Shown here in pieces: positions 1 to 6,489 of a stretch of DNA of 8,375 nt. Position 1 is the first letter of the stretch. Each line of letters starts with the position of its first letter. The stretch is from an uncultured Opitutales bacterium (GTDB lineage: Bacteria; Verrucomicrobiota; Verrucomicrobiia; Opitutales; Intestinicryptomonadaceae), in NCBI GenBank assembly GCA_900552245.1, contig URYY01000097.1, positions 1-8,375 on the forward strand, read 5' to 3'. Under the pieces are notes generated by a model that saw only the letters and a list, made by a program, of their open reading frames with translations, did no database searches and had not been told where the DNA came from. The translations under genes and the position numbers were made by a program.

Positions 1-848
1 GCTCGCCCACCCTCACGCTAGCGGGAAATGGTGTTATGAACATTAAAGACGGCGCATATTTGGGCAATGACTTCGACGGAGGCGTGCGCCAGTATTACGT
101 CTCAATTAGCGAAAATTCTGCGCTAAATCTCTCAAACGGAGGTATTATGCGCATGTCTGCTTGGAATGGGAATACCAATATAGTAAATGTCTCGGGCAGC
201 GGTAGCATAAATATAGACGCAGGTACCTTAAATGCGGCTTCATACGTAAACAAAACCGGCTACTTCAACTTTTCTGGTTCATCCTCTTTAAATGTAAAAA
301 ATGGAGGAAAGATTATCTCCGACAGTGCTTCGGCGACTCGCCATAGCGCATGGATTTTTAGCGACAATGCTTCAATTGTCATAGAAGGGTCTGGGAATTC
401 CGTGACTATGGGTTCATTAAACGCCTCTGATACAACTAAGATAAGCTTTGTGGCCGATTCGGAGGGGATTAGCACCTTGCAGCTTCTTGCACCGGCGGCC
501 GCAGATCAAGTAGAGTCCGGATCGGATGCAGTTTACCTTTCAAGCATATCTTCAATAATTTCCATAGATTTCAGCAATCTGTATATTGAACCGGAATCGA
601 TTTTGGAGTTTTTCATCATAAGCTCCGAGCACGAGTGGGATATGTCTAAGTACATTTCAAGTTCCGAAAGCGGCAGCGAGTACGTTGAGATAATAAAGAA
701 GAATGCCGCCGATACTTGGTACATAGACCAGTTTGGTAACACGCTCTACATATCTTACACGGCAGCTGTTCCGGAACCTGCCGCAGTTGCTGCGATTTTT
801 GGCGCAATGGGGCTATTGCTTGCGTTATTGCGCCGCAGAAGCTCTTAG
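1..848 (+). CDS. PEP-CTERM sorting domain surface protein, 5' partial
   Basis: The reading frame is open from base 3, so the start lies left of the window; the ATG at 36 is internal. The visible part is rich in Ser, Gly, Asn and Thr with short repeats of the type SGSGS and SGSSS, as in beta-helical, autotransporter-like surface proteins. The last 26 residues (about 768-845) form a textbook PEP-CTERM signal: VPEP, a hydrophobic segment of roughly 17 residues, then RRRSS. In this family the tail is recognised by an exosortase, which sorts the protein to the envelope. The C-terminal ~130 residues closely parallel the gene at 2649-4017 (shared ISIDFSN, LEF-I, DTW, LY-(S/A)YT and VPEP landmarks), so the two are paralogues. 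By that comparison about 75 N-terminal residues, including the signal peptide, are missing here. The substrate or partner is unknown; adhesion or matrix function is only a guess. Confidence 0.88.
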   Translation, partial: SPTLTLAGNGVMNIKDGAYLGNDFDGGVRQYYVSISENSALNLSNGGIMRMSAWNGNTNIVNVSGSGSINIDAGTLNAASYVNKTGYFNFSGSSSLNVKNGGKIISDSASATRHSAWIFSDNASIVIEGSGNSVTMGSLNASDTTKISFVADSEGISTLQLLAPAAADQVESGSDAVYLSSISSIISIDFSNLYIEPESILEFFIISSEHEWDMSKYISSSESGSEYVEIIKKNAADTWYIDQFGNTLYISYTAAVPEPAAVAAIFGAMGLLLALLRRRSS

Positions 849-864
849 AAATTTTGCAAATTGA

Positions 865-889
865 GGGCGCTTTTTGGCGCCCTTTTTTT
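865..889 (+). terminator. Rho-independent terminator of the first PEP-CTERM gene
   Basis: A perfect 6-bp GC stem (GGGCGC at 865-870, GCGCCC at 877-882) with a 6-base loop is followed at once by seven T residues. It starts 16 bases after the stop codon at 846-848. It overlaps the upstream TTG start that would be possible for the next gene, which argues that the next gene begins further downstream. Confidence 0.9.
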
Positions 890-929
890 CTTGTTTTGCA
901 TTTGCGATTTTGTTTTCATTATCCGAGTG

Positions 930-1361
930 ATGTCTGGAGCGAGAAATGCAGCGTTTAGCAATTTGCTGAGCCGAAGTTTAAGGAGGCTATTGTGGCTACT
1001 TAGCCTTGGTTTGCTCGGTAGTTTTCGAGGCTCTTACACATCGCTTAAGTTGCCCTCAAAGCGTTTTGAGTTTATTGCGGACTACGCCTTGCTTGCGCTA
1101 TTTTTGGCTATGATTTTTTCCGGCGCGTACAGGTTACTTTTGTATTTTGATTTGCTAGGCGGCTTTCACTATTACATGCGCAAGGCTATTTTTACAGCGT
1201 TTATGGCTCCGAGCCTGTACGTCCTATTTTTGGGAGAGTGCCGCAGATTAAACGATATGGGCCTTTGGCGAGGGCTTATAGTCTTAAATTTTGTTCCCAC
1301 ATACGGCTTTGCGGGGCTTTTGCTAGTGCTTGCCCTGTGCCCCAGATTGGCGGGGCGCTAA
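930..1361 (+). CDS. DUF805-like small inner-membrane protein
   Basis: This encodes 143 residues with about four hydrophobic segments (roughly 19-32, 49-73, 86-103 and 114-137). The sequence RRLNDMG at residues 105-111, followed by a hydrophobic stretch with a Pro (NFVPTYG) and a terminal CP motif, matches the DUF805 pattern of RR-L-x-D-x-G before the last membrane helix. The basic N-terminal segment (SRSLRRLLW) sits where DUF805 proteins have their GR-x-SR-x-x-(Y/F)W stretch, but the match there is loose. I chose ATG 930. The frame is open back to TTG 861, but that start lies inside the preceding terminator; GTG 927 and TTG 891 are also possible. No clear Shine-Dalgarno is visible. DUF805 proteins have no firmly known role. 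Moderate confidence in the family, high confidence that it is a membrane protein. Confidence 0.6.
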   Translation: MSGARNAAFSNLLSRSLRRLLWLLSLGLLGSFRGSYTSLKLPSKRFEFIADYALLALFLAMIFSGAYRLLLYFDLLGGFHYYMRKAIFTAFMAPSLYVLFLGECRRLNDMGLWRGLIVLNFVPTYGFAGLLLVLALCPRLAGR

Positions 1362-1368
1362 ATTTTTT
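1337..1368 (+). terminator. Terminator-like hairpin overlapping the end of the DUF805-like gene
   Basis: GTGCCCC (1337-1343) pairs with GGGGCGC (1352-1358), seven pairs including one G-T, around an 8-base loop. The stop codon TAA and a run of six T follow immediately. The last codons of the gene therefore double as an intrinsic terminator. If it works, the uracil-DNA glycosylase at 1410 needs its own promoter in the 40-base gap, and I see no convincing one there. Confidence 0.5.
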
Positions 1369-1409
1369 ACTTGTTAAATTTGTCCAATGTTTTAGAAGCG
1401 TAGCAGATT

Positions 1410-2333
1410 ATGAAAGAGGCTATATGGGCATTGGAAGACGAGCTTAAGCGCCTGCAGGCGGAGGGCTGCGAGGGGCTGAGCATAGACGATTCGGCCCTAG
1501 AGGCACTTGCAAAGTTTGCGCGCAGAAGTGATGGGCAGGAATTGCCCGATACTCCGGAGCTTGTAAAATTTGCACAAAAAATTGACTTTAATCCCAAAAA
1601 GTTGGAAGAGAGGCGCCAGGTCATGCCAAGGAAGGCAAAAGTAGTTGCGGACGGTTTTCAGATAGCGGAAATTCCAAGCCCCAAAGCTTTCAAGTTGCCG
1701 GACGGCGATAAAGCTGCCAGGTGGAATGCCTTGCGCGATATTGTTTTGGGCGACGAGGTTTGCGCCCAGCACTTGCGCCCCGGCAAGAAAATCGTCTTTG
1801 GAATCGGAAATTTGGACGCCGACATATTCTTTTGCGGAGAAGCTCCGGGGGCTGACGAGGAGATTCAGGGAGAGCCCTTTGTCGGCAAGGCTGGCCAGCT
1901 TTTAACAAAGATAATAGCAGCCATGGGGCTTAAGCGCGAAGACGTTTACATAGGCAATATAATGAATTGGCGCCCGGAACTGCCGACTCGAACGGGGAAT
2001 CGCCCGCCGACTCAAGAAGAGATGGCGTATTGCCTTCCGTACCTGAAGGCCCAGCTTGAGATTGTTAAGCCAAAGGTTGTGGTGGCGCTTGGAATGACCG
2101 CCGTAAACGGCCTCTTGGGCTACGATCCAAGCCGCCGAATGGGGAAAATCCGCGGCACTTTGCAGGATTTTGAGGGGGCAAAGCTAATGATTACCTACCA
2201 TCCCTCCTTTTTGCTTCAGTACGCCTCTGCAGAAAAAAAGCGGCAGGTTTGGGAAGACATGTTGGCGGTCATGGAGTATGTTGGCTTGCCCATATCTGCA
2301 AAGCAGAGATCTTACTTTCTTGCTAAAAAGTAA
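1410..2333 (+). CDS. Uracil-DNA glycosylase superfamily protein (family 4-like), Fe-S cysteines partly lost
   Basis: This 307-residue protein would remove uracil from DNA at the start of base-excision repair. The glycosylase domain spans about residues 105-292. It carries motif GEAPGADEE (143-151) followed by GEPFVGKAG (154-162), an NRPPTQEE stretch (197-204), PKVVVALG (221-228) and the HPSFLL motif (264-269), whose His is the usual motif-2 residue. Family 4 enzymes hold a 4Fe-4S cluster through four Cys, an N-terminal CxxC and two later Cys. Here only one Cys (C118) remains in the first region. The position normally read as KCRP is NWRP (W187 for Cys), and C208 is kept. The cluster is probably absent or altered. 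An extra N-terminal region of about 100 residues, charged and without recognisable motifs, precedes the domain. The ATG at 1410 is used; no strong ribosome binding site is visible. Confidence 0.85.
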   Translation: MKEAIWALEDELKRLQAEGCEGLSIDDSALEALAKFARRSDGQELPDTPELVKFAQKIDFNPKKLEERRQVMPRKAKVVADGFQIAEIPSPKAFKLPDGDKAARWNALRDIVLGDEVCAQHLRPGKKIVFGIGNLDADIFFCGEAPGADEEIQGEPFVGKAGQLLTKIIAAMGLKREDVYIGNIMNWRPELPTRTGNRPPTQEEMAYCLPYLKAQLEIVKPKVVVALGMTAVNGLLGYDPSRRMGKIRGTLQDFEGAKLMITYHPSFLLQYASAEKKRQVWEDMLAVMEYVGLPISAKQRSYFLAKK

Positions 2334-2503
2334 ATTTTTTTCAAAATTTGCGGCAACTTCTCAGCTTTTTTTATTTTGCTTAAGTGGATTTTCTCGGCAT
2401 ATTTTGTAGCGTTTGCGGCATTTTTCTTTCCGCTTTTAGCGCGATGTTTTCGCCTGTTGAAAAGGCCTTAATATTGGCTTGTTTGCTGGGTCTTGCTTTT
2501 TTA

Positions 2504-2517
2504 TGACCGTATATGGT
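2504..2517. promoter_or_regulatory. Imperfect palindrome, possible operator
   Basis: GACCGTATATGGTC has matching GACC/GGTC arms around a near-symmetric GTATAT core. It lies about 60 bases upstream of the TTGACA box, a plausible place for a dimeric regulator. Only a single copy is seen, so a function is speculative. Confidence 0.3.
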
Positions 2518-2577
2518 CTGAACTTTAAATTTTTGTACTTTTTTATTTTAAACTTTGTTTTATATTTTAAAAATGTG

Positions 2578-2604
2578 TTGACAGAGGCGATTTTATTATA
2601 TTTT
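2578..2604 (+). promoter_or_regulatory. Putative promoter of the second PEP-CTERM gene
   Basis: A perfect -35 consensus TTGACA lies at 2578-2583. The best -10 candidates, TATATT at 2597-2602 (13-base spacing) and TATTTT at 2599-2604 (15-base spacing), are closer than the usual 17 bases. The -35 is therefore good and the -10 uncertain. It lies 45-70 bases upstream of the chosen ATG. Confidence 0.4.
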
Positions 2605-2648
2605 TTCTACTTGAAAAATTAAAACGACGTTTGAGATTTAAAACGAAT

Positions 2649-4017
2649 ATGAAAGTTAAAACTAATATTGCCTTGGCGGCGGTAACGCTTGCGGCCGCGA
2701 CAGGATATGGAGCCAACATAGTTATGCAAGGCTCGGAGGCTCAGACCTCTTTTGATATTACAAATCCCGCTTCTTGGGGGGTCGAGGCCATAAGTGCGGA
2801 AGACTACGCAACGATAACGACAAACGGCGATATCCCTACTGAGGCTTACATAGGTTCTGATCAGACTTTTTCACCGGCTACCTTAAGCTTGCAGAATAAT
2901 GCCCATCTTGTCGCAAGTGGTAGTGGTTCTACAATAACTAATTGGTTCAAATGATGGTTCAAACGTTTTAGTTGAGATTTTGGGTTCCGGCAACACCTAC
3001 GCCATAGATGCTACAAATCGTTCGTTCATGATGGGTGCGTTCAACAGCACTTATGGATCAAATAAGATATACGTTAGCTCTTCAACTTCAAGCAATCGCA
3101 ATTCTTTTAGCATTTCGGGTGTAAATATATTTGTGAAACTCAATTCCTCAGCCGGATCAACAGCCTCAAATACAATTTCTATAGGCGATAACAGCGACTC
3201 TGAATTTACCGGAAATATCAGTATAGGCGGTTCGGAAACTTCGGCCGCTGCCGGCGGAAGTGTCACCTTTGAGATGATAGGGACTAATTCTACAATGAGA
3301 TTTTGGCGAGATTCTAATGTTGGAAATAGCAATAGTGGTGGAACACAATCGGGGGGTAGTTCAAAAATTTTAATTTCGGGCAGCGGCAACACTTTTAATT
3401 CCGTCGGTACAACCGTTTGGATGAATAAGACAATGACAGGCGGCAGCAATTCATTTGAAATTAGCGGTAAAAATAATACCGTAACTTGGCAGAATATTCA
3501 GGTTGGCAGTGCGTCTTCTACGGGAGGAAGCACAAAGATTTCAGTCGAGGGAAGCACTCACAGTATTAGGGCTACGGACCAGTTAGGCGTATATGGTTCT
3601 GAACTTACCGACTCTGACGGCAATGTTACCGCAGTAAATGGCGGCTCGGTGGAATTTATCGCAGACGAGGGTGGATTCTCTTCTATAAGTGTTGGTAGGG
3701 TTGTGGCTTTTGATGGTATTTTGAGCATAGATTTTTCAAATATAGATGCCTCAGAGGGCGATTATCTGGAGTTTGCGCTCATAACCGCCAATAGCGATTG
3801 GTCAAATATAGCCGATAAGTTAATTTCAACTAGCAGCGACAGCGAAAATGCCCATCTAAACGTGATAACAAAAAATGAAGAAGATACGTGGAAGCTAATA
3901 TACAATGGCACTTCTCTGTATGTCGCGTACACCTGCGTTCCCGAGCCTTCGAGCTTTGCGGCGGTATTTGCTCTAGGGGCTTTAGTTGTGGCTTTTGCGC
4001 GGCGCAGGGGCAAATAA
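2649..4017 (+). pseudogene. PEP-CTERM sorting domain surface protein, broken by a frameshift
   Basis: The N-terminal piece starts at ATG 2649 with a clear signal peptide (MKVKTNIALAAVTLAAATGYGA, cleavage likely before Asn) and stops at TGA 2952-2954. TTG 2631 would only add six residues before it. The rest continues one frame over to the stop at 4015-4017. That frame is open from base 2938, so the shift must lie within about 2935-2954. Ignoring one A at 2940/2941 restores a continuous protein of about 455 residues reading TITIGSNDGSN across the join. The C-terminal piece is Ser/Gly/Asn-rich and repetitive and ends in VPEP, a hydrophobic helix and RRRGK (3937-4014), an intact exosortase signal. 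It is a paralogue of the gene ending at 848. Possible explanations are true decay, a sequencing or assembly error, or less likely recoding. As written, the exported part would lack its sorting tail. Confidence 0.85.
2943..2963 (+). repeat. Short direct repeat next to the frameshift
   Basis: TGGTTCAAA occurs at 2943-2951 and again at 2955-2963, a 12-base period. It encodes GSN-D-GSN in the downstream frame. Slippage here would change length by 12 bases and would not itself cause the frameshift. Confidence 0.6.
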
Positions 4018-4051
4018 TTTTTTCATAGTAAAGATAAGGTTAGAACTCAAA

Positions 4052-4087
4052 GGGGTGCGGCGCTTGGCGCCGTGCCCCGCTCTTTTT
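4052..4087 (+). terminator. Rho-independent terminator of the second PEP-CTERM gene
   Basis: The stem is GGGG (4052-4055) plus CGGCGC (4058-4063), pairing with GCGCCG (4067-4072) plus CCCC (4075-4078). It has a TG/TG internal mismatch and a TTG loop, and is followed by GCTCTTTTTT. It lies 35 bases after the stop codon and resembles the terminator at 865-889 in having a GGCGC core. Confidence 0.88.
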
Positions 4088-4402
4088 TGATTTTGCGGGG
4101 GCTTGGCGCTTTTGGGGAGGGCATAAACTAGACAAGCCCAGTTGGCCTTCGTGGTTTTGGCTAAGAACTTGCCTAGAGACTGTTCTTTGCCTGCGCCTTT
4201 TCTGAGCTTTTAAGGATTTATTTTCCCATTTAGCTTGCCGTTTACTCTTGCGTAAACTCAAGAATGTGAATTTGGGCCTTTACGGAAGTCTGAGTTTTTA
4301 CCATATTTTAGCTTTGTCTTGCACTTTTATTGGCCTACTTTTATGACCCAAAGCATTTTTTCAAAAGTATGCAAGACGCGTAGATACAGTAGCTTTGCTC
4401 CC
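4088..4402. other. Gene-free stretch between convergent genes, with hairpins
   Basis: About 315 bases lie outside both flanking transcription units and contain no credible gene. One inverted repeat is at 4160-4190 (GCTAAGAAC / GTTCTTTGC, one mismatch, 13-base loop). A second is GTTTAC/GTAAAC at 4240-4257, which overlaps a competing TCTTG/CAAGA pair at 4246-4263. GCTTGGCGC at 4101-4109 repeats the core of the terminator at 4062-4070. A small RNA is possible, but I recognise no known RNA family and no good promoter. No tRNA or tmRNA ends are seen. Confidence 0.4.
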
Positions 4403-4418
4403 AAAAAGACTCGGTCTT
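4403..4418 (-). terminator. Weak terminator of the polysaccharide lyase gene, possibly bidirectional
   Basis: AAGAC (4406-4410) pairs with GTCTT (4414-4418) around a 3-base loop and overlaps the stop codon at 4417-4419. On the - strand it is followed by five T; on the + strand by ATTTTTT. The stem is short, so efficiency is uncertain. Confidence 0.45.
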
Positions 4419-6327
4419 ATTTTTTCATAGACATCGAGATGTCCATATCCTTCGCGCGCGTGCGGATTATTAGCGAATAGACTTTGCGGGGCGGGTGAGT
4501 GCGCGTTATAACTTCGGGGGCTTCCGAAATTATGGCAATCATTGGGCCTCCGAGCTCGTTTTTTATCGCAAATTCGCGCTCGCCAACTTTGAAGGTAAAT
4601 GCGCCTTTAAAGGCCGCAGCTTCAGAATTTTTCAGGAATTTGTACGCGCCGCCTTGCTCTGCGAATTTCACTTTTTTTGTCGGGCTTGGCAGTTGCGGCT
4701 TTTCAAAGAAGTTTAGGACGTAGTCGTAAGTGTGTTCCTTATCGCTTTGCGCCTTGAAGTTATCTTCAAGCTCCCCGTTTTTTACCGCGCATTTTCTTAA
4801 GAGCTTAACGCCTTCATAGAGCCCGTCGCACTCAACTTCTATTTCAGCTCCATCGCTATTTGCCTTAAAACTCTTAACTTTTCCTGCTGCCTTCGGATTT
4901 TTTATGTTCATGCTCTTAAAATCGACAAGTACCGTATTGTGCGAGAGCGTCTGTTTGTGCCAATTTACGTAAACGGGGGTTGAGTAGCTGAAAGTGCCTG
5001 GGTCTAGCAGAATTTCGCGCTTGCCGTCGTGGTAGGCTATTGATAGCTTGTCGGCGTGGGTGTGGTCGTTGTCGCTGTAGCCGTAGAGCATGGTGAGCGT
5101 GTTTTTGCCGTCGCGCAGGCTGGCGATGCCGGCAACTTTGAAGTTTGAGCTCTGGGGCGTAAAGGGGGTATTGTCGGGCTTAATTTCCAAGTTGTTTAGG
5201 AGGGCGTACTTTGAGTCGCGGGGGCTTGAGGCGTAGATGCGCGAAAGCATCTCAAGCATTTGCTTATCTCCGGTTCTCGCAAATCCGATTTCGTAGAGTT
5301 CGGCGTTTGAATTCATATTTGAGGCGTATCCGCAGTCGCCGATTGATGGAAAGCTCATATCCGAATTTAGGCAGTTGGGAACGTTCTTAAACATATTTAC
5401 GAACTTTTCGTCAAAGAGGTTTATCCCGCTATTTCTGAGCGCGTTTGCCGTTAAGAGCATGGCCTTTAGCGCGTAGTAGTGGTAGCCCGCCGAGAGTTCG
5501 TAGACCCAAGAGTCGGCATTAACCATAGTTGGGAATTGCTCGCGGAAGCCGTACTTGCCCTCAACGGCGCTCTTTATAAGCTTATCGTCTTTTAGGATTA
5601 CACCAAGCGAGGCGCGGCAGGCGTTGTTCCAAGCCTGCCAGTTGTATTTGTCAAAGCGCGTGCTTATCATATTCGCGCCCTCGCGGAAGAGGTTTTTTTC
5701 GACTTTTTCGCGCTCTTGCGGGGTGAATGTGTCGCGCACTAGCTCGTAGGCGGGGCAGACATCTGCAAAAAATCCGCTGTCTTCAAGCCATTGCTCGAAC
5801 ATCTTGCCCCAGTAGCCGTTGTTTTTGCGCGCGAGAAATTCCGCGGAAAAGTTCGGGTAATTCGGATAAATTTCAGCGTATTTTAAGAGAAGTTCCCGAG
5901 CCTTTTTTGCGTAGGAAGCATCTTGCGTAGCCGCGTAAATAAAGGCGCAATTTAAAATGTAGGGGTGGACGGAGTGCTGGTATTTATTTCGCCAGCCGGC
6001 GTCGTAATACTCGCCCTCGTAATTTTTCTTGCACTTGGGGCAGACGTGCCACTTGGGGTCGTCCAACTTTACTTCAAGCTCCACAAAATCGACGGGGCAG
6101 ACGTAGTTTTGCCCGCGGCTTGTGATTTTTGTGGGCAAATCAAAGCCGAACTTTTCCCTCTCGGCAACTTGCGCCTTTAGTTTTTCGACTATTTTTTTGC
6201 CCCAGTCAGTTTGGGCTGAGGCCCTTATGTTTTCTAGGTCTTTTGAATCGAAAAACTTATAGTCTGCACCAATTGCGGGCAGAATAAATAAGAGTGAAAG
6301 TAGCAGGCTAGTTAGCAATTTATCCAT
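4417..6327 (-). CDS. Secreted heparinase II/III-family polysaccharide lyase
   Basis: This 636-residue protein should cleave acidic polysaccharides (uronic-acid glycans) by beta-elimination outside the cytoplasm. Residues 1-21 form a signal peptide (hydrophobic stretch, then AIGA). A short region with C77 and the pair C96/C99 (HVCPKC), followed by aromatic and His residues (GWRNKYQHSVH, 111-121), looks like a zinc-binding module. An alpha-helical toroid domain follows to about residue 375, with YNWQAWNNA (228-236) and YELSAGYHYY (276-285) where these lyases keep catalytic Asn and Tyr. The C-terminal beta-sandwich starts about residue 395. It shows the signature DHTHADKLSI (421-430), LDPGTFSY (441-448) and LSHNTVLVD (461-469). 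Length fits the family. The exact PL family and substrate cannot be read from sequence alone. The gene stands alone, convergent with the PEP-CTERM gene. No clear Shine-Dalgarno precedes the ATG, which is set by the signal peptide. Confidence 0.88.
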   Translation of the reverse strand: MDKLLTSLLLSLLFILPAIGADYKFFDSKDLENIRASAQTDWGKKIVEKLKAQVAEREKFGFDLPTKITSRGQNYVCPVDFVELEVKLDDPKWHVCPKCKKNYEGEYYDAGWRNKYQHSVHPYILNCAFIYAATQDASYAKKARELLLKYAEIYPNYPNFSAEFLARKNNGYWGKMFEQWLEDSGFFADVCPAYELVRDTFTPQEREKVEKNLFREGANMISTRFDKYNWQAWNNACRASLGVILKDDKLIKSAVEGKYGFREQFPTMVNADSWVYELSAGYHYYALKAMLLTANALRNSGINLFDEKFVNMFKNVPNCLNSDMSFPSIGDCGYASNMNSNAELYEIGFARTGDKQMLEMLSRIYASSPRDSKYALLNNLEIKPDNTPFTPQSSNFKVAGIASLRDGKNTLTMLYGYSDNDHTHADKLSIAYHDGKREILLDPGTFSYSTPVYVNWHKQTLSHNTVLVDFKSMNIKNPKAAGKVKSFKANSDGAEIEVECDGLYEGVKLLRKCAVKNGELEDNFKAQSDKEHTYDYVLNFFEKPQLPSPTKKVKFAEQGGAYKFLKNSEAAAFKGAFTFKVGEREFAIKNELGGPMIAIISEAPEVITRTHPPRKVYSLIIRTRAKDMDISMSMKK

Positions 6328-6349
6328 AAGTAAAGCAAAGTTTCCGCAT

Positions 6350-6378
6350 AGTATTGCGAAATTTCAGATTTTTCTCAA
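6350..6378 (-). promoter_or_regulatory. Putative promoter of the lyase gene
   Basis: On the - strand TTGAGA (6373-6378) is followed after exactly 17 bases by AATACT (6350-6355), a fair match to the housekeeping consensus. It lies 23 bases upstream of the ATG at 6327 and downstream of the terminator at 6420-6449. Confidence 0.4.
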
Positions 6379-6419
6379 GCCTAGTTTTTGAAAGCCTTGC
6401 TCTAAATGCCAAATATGGT

Positions 6420-6449
6420 AAAAAAAAGACCCGCTTTTCGGTGGGTCTT
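6420..6449 (-). terminator. Terminator of the ArsC-like membrane protein gene
   Basis: Read on the - strand, AAGACCC pairs with GGGTCTT (6443-6449 with 6426-6432) around a 10-base loop. The stem runs straight into eight T. It lies about 40 bases after the stop at 6490 and separates this unit from the lyase promoter. Confidence 0.8.
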
Positions 6450-6489
6450 GCATCTTTTCTTTCCCTAAGAGAGTGCAATTCTTTAAGGC

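Larger units (their letters stand above)
2334..2630. other. AT-rich intergenic spacer before the second PEP-CTERM gene
   Basis: About 300 bases without a credible gene on either strand. Just after the glycosylase stop there is a weak all-AT inverted repeat (AAATTTT at 2332-2338, AAAATTT at 2343-2349). The spacer then contains T-rich tracts, a 14-base imperfect palindrome at 2504-2517 and a TTGACA box at 2578. It probably holds the promoter and leader of the gene starting at 2649. Confidence 0.6.

Noticed and set aside
861..929. TTG start at 861 giving a 166-residue version of the DUF805-like protein
   Set aside because: It lies inside the terminator of the preceding gene, and the added residues do not match the family; ATG 930 fits better.
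2470..2500. Sigma-54 type promoter (GG-N10-GC), as regulates PEP-CTERM genes in some Proteobacteria
   Set aside because: TGG and TGC pieces are present but the spacing between GG and GC is wrong.
2949..2956. Programmed frameshift (AAA TGA) like that of prfB
   Set aside because: The AAA codon would re-pair poorly with AAT after a +1 slip, and no upstream Shine-Dalgarno-like stimulator is visible; a simple one-base insertion explains the data better.
4040..4261. Very basic 73-codon reading frame on the - strand, reminiscent of a small ribosomal protein
   Set aside because: It runs through the terminator of the convergent PEP-CTERM gene, starts at TTG without a ribosome binding site, and matches no ribosomal protein I can recognise.
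4088..4402. tRNA, tmRNA or other known RNA gene
   Set aside because: No acceptor stem, T-loop or CCA-type end, and no tmRNA 5' or 3' consensus could be found.
4343..4480. Short + strand frame starting at ATG 4343
   Set aside because: It crosses the weak terminator and overlaps the 3' end of the lyase in antisense, with no ribosome binding site.
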